Assembly (NCBI GenBank): GCA_902559355.1
Contig: CACEHM010000002.1
Coordinates: 107,246 to 171,245 of the forward strand
Length of the DNA: 64,000 bases
Direction of reading: 5' to 3'
Origin: an uncultured Gammaproteobacteria bacterium
GTDB taxonomy: Bacteria > Pseudomonadota > Gammaproteobacteria > GCA-002705445 > GCA-002716945
Shown: positions 53,878 to 64,000 of the stretch, one piece after another
Layout: every line of letters starts with the position of its first letter
Position numbering within the stretch: the first letter of the stretch is position 1
Translations under genes and position numbers: made by a program
Notes under the pieces: model-generated
The model's input: only the letters and a program-made list of their open reading frames with translations
Told to the model about the DNA's origin: nothing
The model's database searches: none

Positions 53878-54129
53878 ATGAAAACTACAGATTCTATTAA
53901 TAGAGAAAAACTTGATGCAATGATGAGGGAAGAGCTGACTCATTATTTTAGCGAGGAGCAAGCTAATACTGATGATCCTGTGGTTTCCATTGATATACTA
54001 ATGTCTATATGGGATTTAGTAATAGAATACGAAGCTAAAAACTCTCAAGTATCTGATAAGAAAGCGGATAATTATAAAAACTTAGTTCACAAGATAAAAT
54101 TATTAATAAATAAACAACAAAATGATTAA
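53878..54129 (+). CDS. Hypothetical 83-aa protein in defense-like operon
   Basis: 16-nt gap from the helicase, overlaps the next gene by 8 nt. Confidence 0.65.
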   Translation: MKTTDSINREKLDAMMREELTHYFSEEQANTDDPVVSIDILMSIWDLVIEYEAKNSQVSDKKADNYKNLVHKIKLLINKQQND

Positions 54130-56161
54130 GCTTGATAAACTCATTTTAAACAATGTGGGTCCATACAGATACATAGAAAACTCTAATAGAGATATTGAGA
54201 TTTCTGATAATTGTAACTCAGACTATATTTTTATTCATGGTAGTCCTACGCACGGAAAAACAACTTTTAGAAATGCTCTCTCATGGCTGTTGTGTAATAA
54301 GTTCTCCGATGATTCAGCTGTTGGTAAATATTCGGATAATCATACGGTGTCAGATTTTATTAATCAAAATTGTGTTCAGTTTCCTGATCATCATTTTTTT
54401 GTCAAAGGTGAACTAGTAGATGATGTAAAAAATAAAAGATATGTAATAACAAAAACAATTAATTTAAAAGAAAAGGGAATAAAAAATATTGAGGACTTAA
54501 AAAATAATCCACCCGATGTTAATACAAATATAAAGGTCATAGATTTAGATACACAAGAAAACTATCATCCTCAAAATCCATTAAAGTTTTTAGATAATTT
54601 ATTTCCAAGCAGATTACTGGATTATTTTTTTGTTTCAGGGAATGATGTAAAAGCAAGGCTCAAAAAAAAGGATCTAGCTGCTGATTTTGAAACTATTCTT
54701 GGATTAGGCGCTTTCAATACTCTCAAAAGTGTATTGCAAGATATTAAAGAGGATTTAGCAAGTAAAAATGCAAGAGATGAGAAAGCAGATAAGGAGAGCA
54801 AGGCATTAAATAATGCTAAAGAAACGTATAAATTAGAACTTAACGGCAATGATAATGGAGCAGAAGGAAAAATTACTGAACTGGAAAATGTCACAAGAGA
54901 AATTACAAATACAGAAAATAAAAGAGACAATGCTATTTCTGAGTTATCTAAGTATGATGAATGTAGTAAGCTAGCAAGTGAACGAGATAACATAAAAGCT
55001 AAAATTGAGCTTAAGATTGAAAGCATGAGAGACGATGCAGAATGGTTACGAGCTCGAAGCTCAGAGCTCTGGGCTATTCATGCATACAATCATGTCATTG
55101 TACCAATGCAAGATGCCCCTCAGATTTATAACTCAGCAGATAGAACTCTTATTGATATAATTGATAGTATTACGTCGCATGAAGCGCCTTCACATATATT
55201 TCAAAATCTTAGTGATAATGATAAAGCAGTACTTGAAGAAATTGTCAATTTACACAAAGAAAAATTAGATGTAGATACTAGTGATATTTCAAGTTTTGAC
55301 AAATATAAAGGGGCGGATAAAGAAATCCTAAAAAAAACTAGAAACTTAGCTCAAAATAAAAATAAATTGCAAGAACTACAAATAGATTTAAGTGTTAAGA
55401 CTGCTGAGATTGCAAATACACCATTTCAAAATGAAACAGAAGAAAAAAAAGTTAAACAAGCTAAGATTCAATTAAATGGCATAGAAGATTTAATCGAATC
55501 ATACAGACACAAAGAACAAAAACTCAAAGCTGAAATTCAGGTTACACAAGCTAATCTCAAAGAGATTGAAGAAAAATTATCAAAGAACATCGAACATCTA
55601 ACAGCTGAAGAAAAGAAACAATTCGATGTTGCAAGTGTACTTATCCCAGTTGTTGAAAAATCATCAGATGCTTGTAAAAAAGCATACAGAAAAACATTTG
55701 AGACAAAAGCAAATGAAATATTCGAAGTAGTTAAAAATCCAAAAAACCCTAATGATTCATTAAAAATTGATGAAAAATACAATCTAACTATCACTAGACC
55801 TGGGCTTAGAGACAGCGAGGATCAAAAAACCAGAGAGCTTGAAAGAAAAAGGGAGTCAGGCTCAGAGGGCTTTATTGCAGCAACTGCTGTTACACTAGCG
55901 TTATCACAACTTGCTGTAAAACATTTCCCTGTTGTTCTTGATACGCCATTTGAACAAGGTGATTATCAAGATGACCTAAGGTTAATTGATGGTTGGAAAG
56001 AAATAAAGCAGCAAGCTATTATCTCATTTCAGAAACCTAAGGATGGTACAGATTCGCCTCTCTCATATCATAATCTTAAAGATAAATTTCCGATGTCAAA
56101 ACATTACCGTCTACACAAAGATGAAACCAAAGAGATGAGTTGGTTCGAGGAGATTAAGTAA
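54122..56161 (+). CDS. SMC/Rad50/DndD-like ATPase
   Basis: Walker A FIHGSPTHGKTTFRNALSWLL; long coiled-coil; C-terminal SGSEGFIAATAVTLALSQL and Walker B FPVVLDTPFEQGD. Confidence 0.82.
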   Translation: MIKLDKLILNNVGPYRYIENSNRDIEISDNCNSDYIFIHGSPTHGKTTFRNALSWLLCNKFSDDSAVGKYSDNHTVSDFINQNCVQFPDHHFFVKGELVDDVKNKRYVITKTINLKEKGIKNIEDLKNNPPDVNTNIKVIDLDTQENYHPQNPLKFLDNLFPSRLLDYFFVSGNDVKARLKKKDLAADFETILGLGAFNTLKSVLQDIKEDLASKNARDEKADKESKALNNAKETYKLELNGNDNGAEGKITELENVTREITNTENKRDNAISELSKYDECSKLASERDNIKAKIELKIESMRDDAEWLRARSSELWAIHAYNHVIVPMQDAPQIYNSADRTLIDIIDSITSHEAPSHIFQNLSDNDKAVLEEIVNLHKEKLDVDTSDISSFDKYKGADKEILKKTRNLAQNKNKLQELQIDLSVKTAEIANTPFQNETEEKKVKQAKIQLNGIEDLIESYRHKEQKLKAEIQVTQANLKEIEEKLSKNIEHLTAEEKKQFDVASVLIPVVEKSSDACKKAYRKTFETKANEIFEVVKNPKNPNDSLKIDEKYNLTITRPGLRDSEDQKTRELERKRESGSEGFIAATAVTLALSQLAVKHFPVVLDTPFEQGDYQDDLRLIDGWKEIKQQAIISFQKPKDGTDSPLSYHNLKDKFPMSKHYRLHKDETKEMSWFEEIK

Positions 56162-56667
56162 TGAATGATACGAATCATACATATTCAGCTTCGGATCAAG
56201 AGTGGCTTCAAAAAGGAGCTAGTGATGTGAGTCTGAGTGAGAAAAATATTGAATGGGTAGACAAGTTGTTCAAATCTACAGATAACCCTTATAAATTTAT
56301 TGATAGTAAAGAGGATTTTTATTTAGTAGGTTTCGTCGTTGCTTTAGCGCACGATAAGAAGCCAGAATTCTGGAAAGGACGCAAGGGCAAAGATAGGTTT
56401 ATTTCTAAAATCGTCAGAGGTTGGGATGCAGGAAGAGGCGATCAAGCAAGAACACTTCTGCGAAAAGTATTTGGGACAAAGATATTAGAAAATGGAATGA
56501 ATCCTGATATCGGTGCTAATAAATGTATATCCTCGCTTGTAGATCAAGGCCTAACTATCATTCATGAGAAGCATCTTATGGATGCGGGTGATACTACAAT
56601 GACATATACATGGTTTGGAATATCTATGCTACTTGCTGCACCAAAGTTGTGGGGGAAAACAATATAA
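56161..56667 (+). CDS. Hypothetical 168-aa protein, last gene of defense-like operon
   Basis: Start overlaps the ATPase stop (TAATG); no recognised domain. Confidence 0.65.
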   Translation: MNDTNHTYSASDQEWLQKGASDVSLSEKNIEWVDKLFKSTDNPYKFIDSKEDFYLVGFVVALAHDKKPEFWKGRKGKDRFISKIVRGWDAGRGDQARTLLRKVFGTKILENGMNPDIGANKCISSLVDQGLTIIHEKHLMDAGDTTMTYTWFGISMLLAAPKLWGKTI

Positions 56668-56737
56668 ATAATCTTTTGGAGCAGATTTATTTTATCAACT
56701 TACATGATGAAAGCAATAATCTAAAATTTATTATTAT

Positions 56738-56810
56738 CCTCCCCGCCCGGACTCGAACCAGGAACTAAACCTTAGGAGGGTCCTGTTATATCCTGTTTAA
56801 CTACGGGGAG
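56738..56810 (-). tRNA. tRNA-Arg (CCU)
   Basis: Reverse strand: acceptor CTCCCCG/CGGGGAG, anticodon loop CTCCTAA (CCT), T-arm GGTTCGAGTCC; no encoded CCA. Confidence 0.93.
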
Positions 56811-56844
56811 ATATTTTTGTATATTCTATAGTATAGTATGCAAT

Positions 56845-57480
56845 ATGAATATACTTTCAATTGATACTTCAGGAAAATCATTTTCCCTGACTCTAGTAAA
56901 AGATCAAACAAAAACTTCATTTATTGATACATCAGAATCTGTATCTAGCGAATCTGTGTTAGTTGAAATTGATAAATTAGTATCAGAATGTAAGATTACA
57001 CCAAAAGATATTTGTAGTGTTATCTATAACAATGGTCCAGGTAGTTTTACTGGAGTTCGTGTATCGTCCGCTATAGTCCAAGCAATTGGGTTTAGCAATA
57101 ACTGTCCAGTATATGGAATTAATTCACTGATGCTTATAGCTTACTCTGAGTATATAAAAAGTAATGCATCTAAAATTCAAGTTATCAAAAAAGCTTTTGG
57201 TGATCAGGTCTTCCATGGCTTATTTCATCTGACAAGCGATTCTTGTATATCGAATGATCCAATTAGAACATCTACATTTTCAGATGTAGAGATAGACTCT
57301 AATTATATTTTAATAACTGATGACAATAATACTATTAAAAATTTAAAAGATGATCATTTACTAATAGATAACTTTGTTGGCTCAGAACTTCTTATTGATT
57401 ATTACAATATTTATTGCGCGAAAAAAAATAATTTTGATTATAAAGATGCCTTACCAAGCTATGCTGGGCACACAATTTAA
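56845..57480 (+). CDS. tsaB: tRNA t6A biosynthesis protein TsaB
   Basis: MNILSIDTSGKSFSLTL, YNNGPGSFTGVRV motifs. Confidence 0.92.
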   Translation: MNILSIDTSGKSFSLTLVKDQTKTSFIDTSESVSSESVLVEIDKLVSECKITPKDICSVIYNNGPGSFTGVRVSSAIVQAIGFSNNCPVYGINSLMLIAYSEYIKSNASKIQVIKKAFGDQVFHGLFHLTSDSCISNDPIRTSTFSDVEIDSNYILITDDNNTIKNLKDDHLLIDNFVGSELLIDYYNIYCAKKNNFDYKDALPSYAGHTI

Positions 57481-58343
57481 ATTTTAACGCCAATTTTTTG
57501 TCCCACTCTTACAGCTTGATTAATTTTAAGGCCATCAGATAAGTTAATTTCATCCGTGAACAGTAGTATCACAGTAGAACCTGATTTAAACATTCCTATT
57601 TCGTTGCCTTTATCGAAGCTAATATTTTTATTACCATATTTTGTAGAAATAACTTTTTTAGGCATAGGAGGTGACACTTCTCCTTTCCATTGAGTCTCTA
57701 TTGATGATACGTTAATCGCTCCAACTAATATTACAGAAAAGAAAGAATCATTATTTTTAAAATGACAAACCAGTCGTTCATTTTTTGAATAAAGGTTATT
57801 TATACATTCCACTGCATGATCTGCTACACTAAATAATCTACCAGGTACATGAAGAGTCTTCATTAGTTTTCCAGTAAAAGGAATATGTACACGATGGTAA
57901 TCTTTTGGTGATAGGTAAATTGTTAAAAAACTTCCATTAGCATAGACGGATGACAATTCTTTATCATTAACCAGTAATTCTTTTATAGGAGTATTTTTAC
58001 CTTTCACTTGTAATATAGATTCGTTTGTAATTTTTCCAAACTGTAGAATTCTTCCATCACAAGATGAAACAATAGAATTATTATCTTGATTAATCTTATG
58101 AACTCCTTTTTTAAGTTTACGTGTAAAAAAATCACAAAAGGTATGATAGTTTTCAATATTCTCTTCTTCACATTCTTTAAGATTGATTTTAAAAATTCTT
58201 ATATAAAGTTTAATCAAGTATCGGGTTAACGGATGATGTGTTCTAGTGATGATATAAGTAAAACGTGACATTAAATGATGTGGAACTAAATACAACCAAT
58301 AGGAAAGTATCATTTTTTTTGCTTTTGAAAGGTAATTATCCAT
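57477..58343 (-). CDS. psd: Phosphatidylserine decarboxylase
   Basis: FCDFFTRKLKKG, SPKDYHRVHIPFTGKL, GMFKSGSTVILLF cleavage motif. Confidence 0.92.
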   Translation of the reverse strand: MDNYLSKAKKMILSYWLYLVPHHLMSRFTYIITRTHHPLTRYLIKLYIRIFKINLKECEEENIENYHTFCDFFTRKLKKGVHKINQDNNSIVSSCDGRILQFGKITNESILQVKGKNTPIKELLVNDKELSSVYANGSFLTIYLSPKDYHRVHIPFTGKLMKTLHVPGRLFSVADHAVECINNLYSKNERLVCHFKNNDSFFSVILVGAINVSSIETQWKGEVSPPMPKKVISTKYGNKNISFDKGNEIGMFKSGSTVILLFTDEINLSDGLKINQAVRVGQKIGVKI

Positions 58344-58449
58344 TTATTCGTATGTTATCGTTATGCTTGGTACATTTATACATGCTCCAATCAAATTTAT
58401 CAGCAAATATATGATATTTTGTCTATAATGCAATAAAAATATATTAATT

Positions 58450-59508
58450 ATGTCAGGAAATACATTCGGTAAAATTTTTAGAGTAACCACCTTTGGTGAA
58501 AGCCATGGGAAAGCGCTTGGTTGCGTTATAGATGGTTGTCCACCTAACATTAAAATAGATGAATCTGATATTCAAAAAGACTTAAATAGGCGCAAACCTG
58601 GACAGTCTAAATATACTACTCAAAGAAAAGAAGATGATAAGGTAGAAATACTCTCAGGTATTTTCAATGGAGTCACTACAGGTACACCAATCACTTTAAT
58701 TATTTTCAATAAGGATCAGAAATCTAAAGACTATTCTGAAATTAAAAATAAATTTCGTCCAGGACATGCTGATTTTACTTATCAGAAAAAATATGGCATC
58801 AGAGATTACAGAGGCGCTGGAAGGTCATCTGCAAGAGAAACAGTTGCAAGAGTAGCAGCTGGGGCTATAGCTAAAAAATTTTTAAATAAGATTAATAAAA
58901 CAAAAATATTTGGATATGTTTCACAACTTGGTGAGATAACGCCTGATAAAATAAAACTCACTGATATAGAAAAGAACTCCTTCTTTTTTCCTGATGGAAA
59001 AAAAATATCTGAATTAGAAAAATATTTGATGAGTATTAGAAAGTCCGGTGACTCTATAGGTGCGAAAGTTACTATTGTAGGCAAGAATATTCCTATTGGT
59101 ATAGGCGAACCTGTATTTGACAAACTTGATGCAATGCTTGCTCAAGCAATGATGTCTATCAATGCTGTAAAAGGTGTTGAGATTGGAGCAGGTTTTGATG
59201 TGGTTACCCAAAAAGGTTCAGAAGCTAGGGATGAAATTACACCTAAAGGTTTTTTGAGTAATTTCTCAGGCGGAACACTAGGTGGGATATCGACTGGGCA
59301 AGACCTTAAGGTTAATATTGCACTTAAACCTACATCTAGCATTTTAGTTCCTGGCAAAACAGTCGATATTAAAAACAAGCCAACTACAATTAGAACGAAA
59401 GGTAGACACGACCCCTGTGTTGGCATAAGAGCGGTACCTATAGCCGAGGCGATGATGGCATTAACACTATGTGATCTATACCTTCGCCACAAAGCACAAA
59501 ATTTATAA
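58450..59508 (+). CDS. aroC: Chorismate synthase
   Basis: [54 protein letters not shown]. Confidence 0.97.
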   Translation: MSGNTFGKIFRVTTFGESHGKALGCVIDGCPPNIKIDESDIQKDLNRRKPGQSKYTTQRKEDDKVEILSGIFNGVTTGTPITLIIFNKDQKSKDYSEIKNKFRPGHADFTYQKKYGIRDYRGAGRSSARETVARVAAGAIAKKFLNKINKTKIFGYVSQLGEITPDKIKLTDIEKNSFFFPDGKKISELEKYLMSIRKSGDSIGAKVTIVGKNIPIGIGEPVFDKLDAMLAQAMMSINAVKGVEIGAGFDVVTQKGSEARDEITPKGFLSNFSGGTLGGISTGQDLKVNIALKPTSSILVPGKTVDIKNKPTTIRTKGRHDPCVGIRAVPIAEAMMALTLCDLYLRHKAQNL

Positions 59509-59518
59509 GTCATTTAAA

Positions 59519-60922
59519 ATGAAACATACTCTTTACGATAAAATATGGGCTGATCATTGTATTCATGAGAACGAGGATAAATCGTCTCTTATATATATTG
59601 ATCGACATTTGATACATGAGGTGACATCACCTCAGGCATTTGATGGTTTAGATATTAAAAAAAGAGATATCTGGAATAAGCAGTCTATTATGGCAACGAC
59701 TGATCATAACGTACCCACTATTAATAGAGACAAAGGTATCACAGATCCAGTATCAAAAATTCAAGTTGAAACATTAAGGGATAATTGTAAAAAGCATAAC
59801 ATTGAATTATACGATCTTGATAATATCAAACAAGGGATAGTCCATGTTATTGGACCCGAGCTTGGCATGACACAGCCTGGCATGACATTGGTTTGTGGTG
59901 ACTCACATACTTCAACTCATGGTGCACTTGCATCTTTAGCTTTTGGAATAGGAACAAGTGATGTTGAACATGTTCTAGCAACTCAGTGTCTTAATTTGAC
60001 AAAAGATAAAAATTTTAAAATTCATGTGAATGGAAAACTTAAGCCCTTTGTAACATCAAAAGATTTAATTTTATACATTATTGGTAAAATTGGTACATCT
60101 GGTGGAACAGGTTTTACTATTGAGTATGCAGGCGAAGCAATTACTGATTTATCTATTGAGTCAAGAATGACTATGTGCAACATGACTATAGAAGCAGGTG
60201 CAAAATCTGGTCTAATGGCTTTTGACAAGACTACACATGACTATCTAAAAGATAGAGAATTCTTACCCAGCAAAAAGCATTATGATAACGCCCTTAAATA
60301 TTGGGAATCATTGGTAAGTGATGAAAGTGCTCATTTTGATAGAACAGAAGTATTTGACGCTAATGATGTTGAGCCTCAAGTAACATGGGGAACGTCACCA
60401 GAGATGGTTACACCTGTGGATAGCAAAATCCCAACACCCGATACTGTGACCAATGAAGAGGAGTATATCGATACACTAAAATATATGGGGCTTGAACCTG
60501 GTGTAGAAATTAATTCAATATCTCTTGATAAAATATTTATAGGTTCTTGTACTAATTCTAGAATAGAGGACTTGAGAGATGCCTCACAAGTAGTCAAAGG
60601 CGAAAAAGTATCTAGCAGTATCAAACAGGCTATAGTTGTTCCAGGCTCAGGACTTGTAAAAGCGCAAGCAGAAGCAGAGGGCTTAGATAAAGTATTCATT
60701 GATGCTGGCTTTGAATGGAGGGATCCAGGATGTTCAATGTGTTTAGGCATGAATGATGACTTCTTACAACCATATGAACGATGTGCGTCAACATCTAATA
60801 GAAATTTCCAAGGTCGACAAGGAGATAAAGGCCGAACACATCTTGTTAGTCCAGCCATGGCAGCAGTTGCTGGCATTAAAGGTCATTTTTATAATGTTAA
60901 GGAATTCATGAATGAAAAATAA
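59519..60922 (+). CDS. leuC: 3-isopropylmalate dehydratase large subunit
   Basis: [54 protein letters not shown]; start set at the [10 protein letters not shown] methionine. Confidence 0.97.
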   Translation: MKHTLYDKIWADHCIHENEDKSSLIYIDRHLIHEVTSPQAFDGLDIKKRDIWNKQSIMATTDHNVPTINRDKGITDPVSKIQVETLRDNCKKHNIELYDLDNIKQGIVHVIGPELGMTQPGMTLVCGDSHTSTHGALASLAFGIGTSDVEHVLATQCLNLTKDKNFKIHVNGKLKPFVTSKDLILYIIGKIGTSGGTGFTIEYAGEAITDLSIESRMTMCNMTIEAGAKSGLMAFDKTTHDYLKDREFLPSKKHYDNALKYWESLVSDESAHFDRTEVFDANDVEPQVTWGTSPEMVTPVDSKIPTPDTVTNEEEYIDTLKYMGLEPGVEINSISLDKIFIGSCTNSRIEDLRDASQVVKGEKVSSSIKQAIVVPGSGLVKAQAEAEGLDKVFIDAGFEWRDPGCSMCLGMNDDFLQPYERCASTSNRNFQGRQGDKGRTHLVSPAMAAVAGIKGHFYNVKEFMNEK

Positions 60923-61550
60923 TAATTTTCAAGGGCAAGTTATTCCTATAAATAGAGATAATGTAGATACAGATTTAATCATCCCAAAGCAATACTTAAA
61001 ATCTATTAAAAAATCTGGTTTTGGTCCATTTTTGTTTGACTCACTTAGGTACACCACCACAGCTACGCTTGACAGTAATAGTGATAGAACTGAAGTCTCA
61101 TCTTTTATATTAAATCAAACACCTTATAAGAAGGGCACAATATTAATTGCAAAATCTAACTTTGGGTGCGGTTCATCTAGAGAGCATGCAGTATGGGCTA
61201 TACAGAATTATGGAATTAATATTGTAATTGCTGAAAGCTTTGCAGATATCTTTACAAGAAATAGTTATGCTAATGGCCTTTTGTTAATTTGTTTAGATAA
61301 AAATATCATTGCGAAGATTATTAATGATGCTTTGTCATCAGATTCTTATAAAATTAAAGTTCATCTAGAATCTAATATTATAACTTTGCCAAACGAAGAA
61401 AATATATCATTTACTATTGATGATTCATATAAAGAGAGAATCTTAAATAACTTAGATGATATAGAATTAACCTTACAATATAAAAATAAAATTACTGAAT
61501 ATGAGAATAAAATAAAACAAACGAAGCCTTGGCTATTTGATAATGAATAA
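60912..61550 (+). CDS. leuD: 3-isopropylmalate dehydratase small subunit
   Basis: [33 protein letters not shown]. Confidence 0.96.
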   Translation: MKNNNFQGQVIPINRDNVDTDLIIPKQYLKSIKKSGFGPFLFDSLRYTTTATLDSNSDRTEVSSFILNQTPYKKGTILIAKSNFGCGSSREHAVWAIQNYGINIVIAESFADIFTRNSYANGLLLICLDKNIIAKIINDALSSDSYKIKVHLESNIITLPNEENISFTIDDSYKERILNNLDDIELTLQYKNKITEYENKIKQTKPWLFDNE

Positions 61551-62619
61551 AAAAAATATATTAATTTTCCCAGGAGACGAAATAGGTCCTGAAATTATAA
61601 CTGAAGCTATAAAGGTTATTGATTATTTTAACGAGTCCAAGTTAACAAATATATCATATGATTTTGCAGATATTGGAGGTGCAGCTCTTGATAAATATGA
61701 TACGCCGATTAAAACTGATGACTTAGATAAAGCAAAAAAGTCTGATGCAATTTTATTGGCAGCTGTGGGTACTCCTAAGTATGATAATAATCCTAGAGAG
61801 AAAAAACCAGAATATGGTCTTTTAGCTCTTCGAAAGCACCTTAATTTATTTATAAATATTAGACCAATATTTGTTTTTAATTCTTTGTTAGGATATTCAT
61901 CTTTAAAATCAGAGCTTATAAGCGACTTGGATATTGTAATTATCAGAGAACTAATAGGTGATGTATATTTTGGAGAGCCTAGAGGATTTAAAGATATTAA
62001 TGGAGATAGAGTAGGTTATAACACAATGTTATATTCAGAATCTGAGGTACAACGTATAACTCAATTTGCTATAGAAGCTGCTAAAAACAGGCAGAAACAG
62101 ATTACATCAATTGATAAGGCTAATGTTCTAGAGTGTTCACAATTATGGCGTCAGACTGTTGATCGCATGATGATTAAACATAGCGATATTGATTTACAAC
62201 ATATGTATGTTGATAACGCTGCTATGCAAATTATAAAAAATCCTAAACAGTTCGATGTTATTTTAACACCTAATTTATTTGGTGATATCTTATCTGATGC
62301 AGCATCAATGTTAACTGGCTCTATAGGGCTATTACCTTCTGCTTCATTATCTAATGATACTGGAATGTTTGAGCCAATACACGGGTCAGCACCTGATATA
62401 GCAGGCCAAGGAATAGTAAATCCATTAGCAATGATACTATCCTTAGCTATGATGTTTGAGTATACTCTCGATAAACCTGAGCTCTCTAAGATAATTAAAA
62501 AAGCTGTTGATGAAGTGCTTAACGATGGATATTTCACAAAAGATTTATCTTCTAAAGACTTTATTTCGACATCTCAAATGGGTGATAAGATTTTAGAGAG
62601 AATAAAAAAACAATGTTAA
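61543..62619 (+). CDS. leuB: 3-isopropylmalate dehydrogenase
   Basis: LIFPGDEIGPEI, RELIGDVYFGEPRG, NLFGDILSDAASML, EPIHGSAPDIAGQG. Confidence 0.96.
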   Translation: MNKKNILIFPGDEIGPEIITEAIKVIDYFNESKLTNISYDFADIGGAALDKYDTPIKTDDLDKAKKSDAILLAAVGTPKYDNNPREKKPEYGLLALRKHLNLFINIRPIFVFNSLLGYSSLKSELISDLDIVIIRELIGDVYFGEPRGFKDINGDRVGYNTMLYSESEVQRITQFAIEAAKNRQKQITSIDKANVLECSQLWRQTVDRMMIKHSDIDLQHMYVDNAAMQIIKNPKQFDVILTPNLFGDILSDAASMLTGSIGLLPSASLSNDTGMFEPIHGSAPDIAGQGIVNPLAMILSLAMMFEYTLDKPELSKIIKKAVDEVLNDGYFTKDLSSKDFISTSQMGDKILERIKKQC

Positions 62620-63635
62620 AGAAACAAGATAAATACAATATTGCAATAGTAGGCGCTACAGGAATAGTAGGTGAATCTTTATTAAGTATCCTAGATAGTA
62701 GAAGCTTTCCTATTAATAGTATTCATGCTGTTGCTAGTCAAAAATCTAAAGGAGTAAAAGTTAAGTTTGGCAATCATCTACTCACAGTCGAAGCTTTAGA
62801 TGAATTTGACTTCAGTAATATTGATATAGCATTTTTCAGTGCAGGAGGCTCCATTTCAAAAGAGTATGCACCCAAAGCAGCTTCTCAAGATTGCATAGTT
62901 ATAGATAATACATCCGAATTTAGATATATTGATAATATACCGCTGATAGTTCCAGAAGTTAATCCGAATGATATCGATAAATATAAAGAAACTAATATAA
63001 TTGCCAATCCAAATTGCTCGACAATACAGATGCTTGTTGCACTAAAGCCGCTTCATGATGAATTCGGTGTAGATAATATTAATGTCTCTACTTATCAGGC
63101 TGTATCAGGTTCAGGCAAGGACGGTGTAGAAGAATTACTTCAGCAATCATCATCTTATATAGATCAAAGAACCATTGAAAAAAATGTCTATCCTAAACAA
63201 ATTGCATTTAATGCAATACCTTTTGTAGATTGTTTTCTAGACAATGATTACACAAGAGAAGAGATGAAAATGGTATGGGAGACACAAAAGATTTTAGATA
63301 AAAGCATTAAAGTAAACCCTACAGCTGTAAGAGTACCTGTACTTGTGGGTCATGCAGAGAGCATTTATATTGAAACAAAGAAGGATATTGATATTGATAT
63401 AGCAAAAGAGGTACTTAGAAATTTTAATGGCATTAAACTTATTGATGATACTGAATCTATCGATTTTCCAACTCCTTTTGAGCATGGTCATGGTACAGAT
63501 GATGTTTATGTTGGGCGTATTAGAAAAGGTTTAGATAAAAATAATACTTTAAATTTATGGGTAGTAGCTGATAATGTAAGAAAAGGTGCTGCGCTTAATA
63601 GCATTCAGATTGCAGAATATTTAACTAGGAGTTAA
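62613..63635 (+). CDS. asd: Aspartate-semialdehyde dehydrogenase
   Basis: VGATGIVGESLL, NPNCSTIQMLVALKPL, STYQAVSGSGKDGVEEL, GHGTDDVYVGRIRK. Confidence 0.96.
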   Translation: MLKKQDKYNIAIVGATGIVGESLLSILDSRSFPINSIHAVASQKSKGVKVKFGNHLLTVEALDEFDFSNIDIAFFSAGGSISKEYAPKAASQDCIVIDNTSEFRYIDNIPLIVPEVNPNDIDKYKETNIIANPNCSTIQMLVALKPLHDEFGVDNINVSTYQAVSGSGKDGVEELLQQSSSYIDQRTIEKNVYPKQIAFNAIPFVDCFLDNDYTREEMKMVWETQKILDKSIKVNPTAVRVPVLVGHAESIYIETKKDIDIDIAKEVLRNFNGIKLIDDTESIDFPTPFEHGHGTDDVYVGRIRKGLDKNNTLNLWVVADNVRKGAALNSIQIAEYLTRS

Positions 63636-63637
63636 TT

Positions 63638-64000
63638 GTGAAACTATTCTTATTTATAATTATAATACTTTCAGTTTTAGGAATATTGGAATACAAAGCT
63701 ATAGTACCAGCATCATCATTTGGTATTTTATTAGCACTTGATACTATTGCTAACTTTATAAAATCTTTAAACATACACACATATTATTTAATTCTTCCGG
63801 ATATCACAATTACAGTCCAAGGATTACTCTCATTATTTTTAGTATTATTTATAGTTGGCTATATTTCAGATAGATTTAGAACTCTTGACCTAAAGGTTAA
63901 ATCATTAAATAAAGAAATTAACAAACTCAATGCTATTAAAGAGGAAACTAAGATATCTGAGCCAGAATCAAATAATGAGATGCAACAAATTGCCTCGGAT
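63638..64000 (+). CDS. Hypothetical membrane protein, truncated by window end
   Basis: GTG start 3 nt after asd; open frame to window end; two hydrophobic segments then a coiled-coil-like region. Confidence 0.55.
   Translation, partial: MKLFLFIIIILSVLGILEYKAIVPASSFGILLALDTIANFIKSLNIHTYYLILPDITITVQGLLSLFLVLFIVGYISDRFRTLDLKVKSLNKEINKLNAIKEETKISEPESNNEMQQIASD

Noticed and set aside
54622-55026. 134-aa minus-strand ORF opposite the SMC-like ATPase
   Set aside because: Low-complexity Ser/Leu-rich shadow of a coiled-coil gene.
54122-56667. Complete Dnd phosphorothioation system
   Set aside because: Only a DndD-like ATPase and a PLD-helicase are present; no DndA/DndB/DndC-like proteins recognised in the window.
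59142-59513. Minus-strand ORFs opposite aroC, and similar ones opposite leuC (60376..60876) and leuB (62151..62537)
   Set aside because: All lie antisense to strongly conserved enzymes; no independent evidence.

Overview
AT-rich, tightly packed gammaproteobacterial-type chromosome segment, probably from a streamlined marine lineage (SAR86-like; the lineage is inference). Housekeeping blocks, left to right: nuoGHIJKLMN; initiator tRNA-Met; rimP-nusA-infB-rbfA-truB-rpsO-pnp; dksA and xseA; guaBA; a lexA-dinB SOS operon; a MerR/B12-type regulator; valS-holC-pepA; lptFG; moeA; xerD-dsbC; sbcB; parE-parC; htpX-efp; a photolyase-like gene and small membrane proteins; tsaB; psd; aroC; leuCDB-asd. 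The main accessory region is about 49.8-56.7 kb, next to tRNA-Arg(CCU). It holds a Dam-family methylase + HNH endonuclease pair and, divergently, a four-gene operon: PLD-SF2 helicase, 83-aa protein, SMC/DndD-like ATPase, 168-aa protein. This is a candidate anti-phage system without DndC-type sulfur-modification genes. Other points of interest: an apparently rearranged (permuted?) photolyase/cryptochrome-like protein; an exact GAAC-N7-GAAC (alphaproteobacterial-type) LexA box at lexA; a TGTCTRTA/GACA repeat array upstream of the MerR/B12 regulator; a Cys-poor alpha-like DksA; an initiator tRNA with U1.G72 instead of C1xA72; and convergent genes sharing a palindromic TTAA as stop codon on both strands. 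All family calls are from reading the sequence; no database searches were run.
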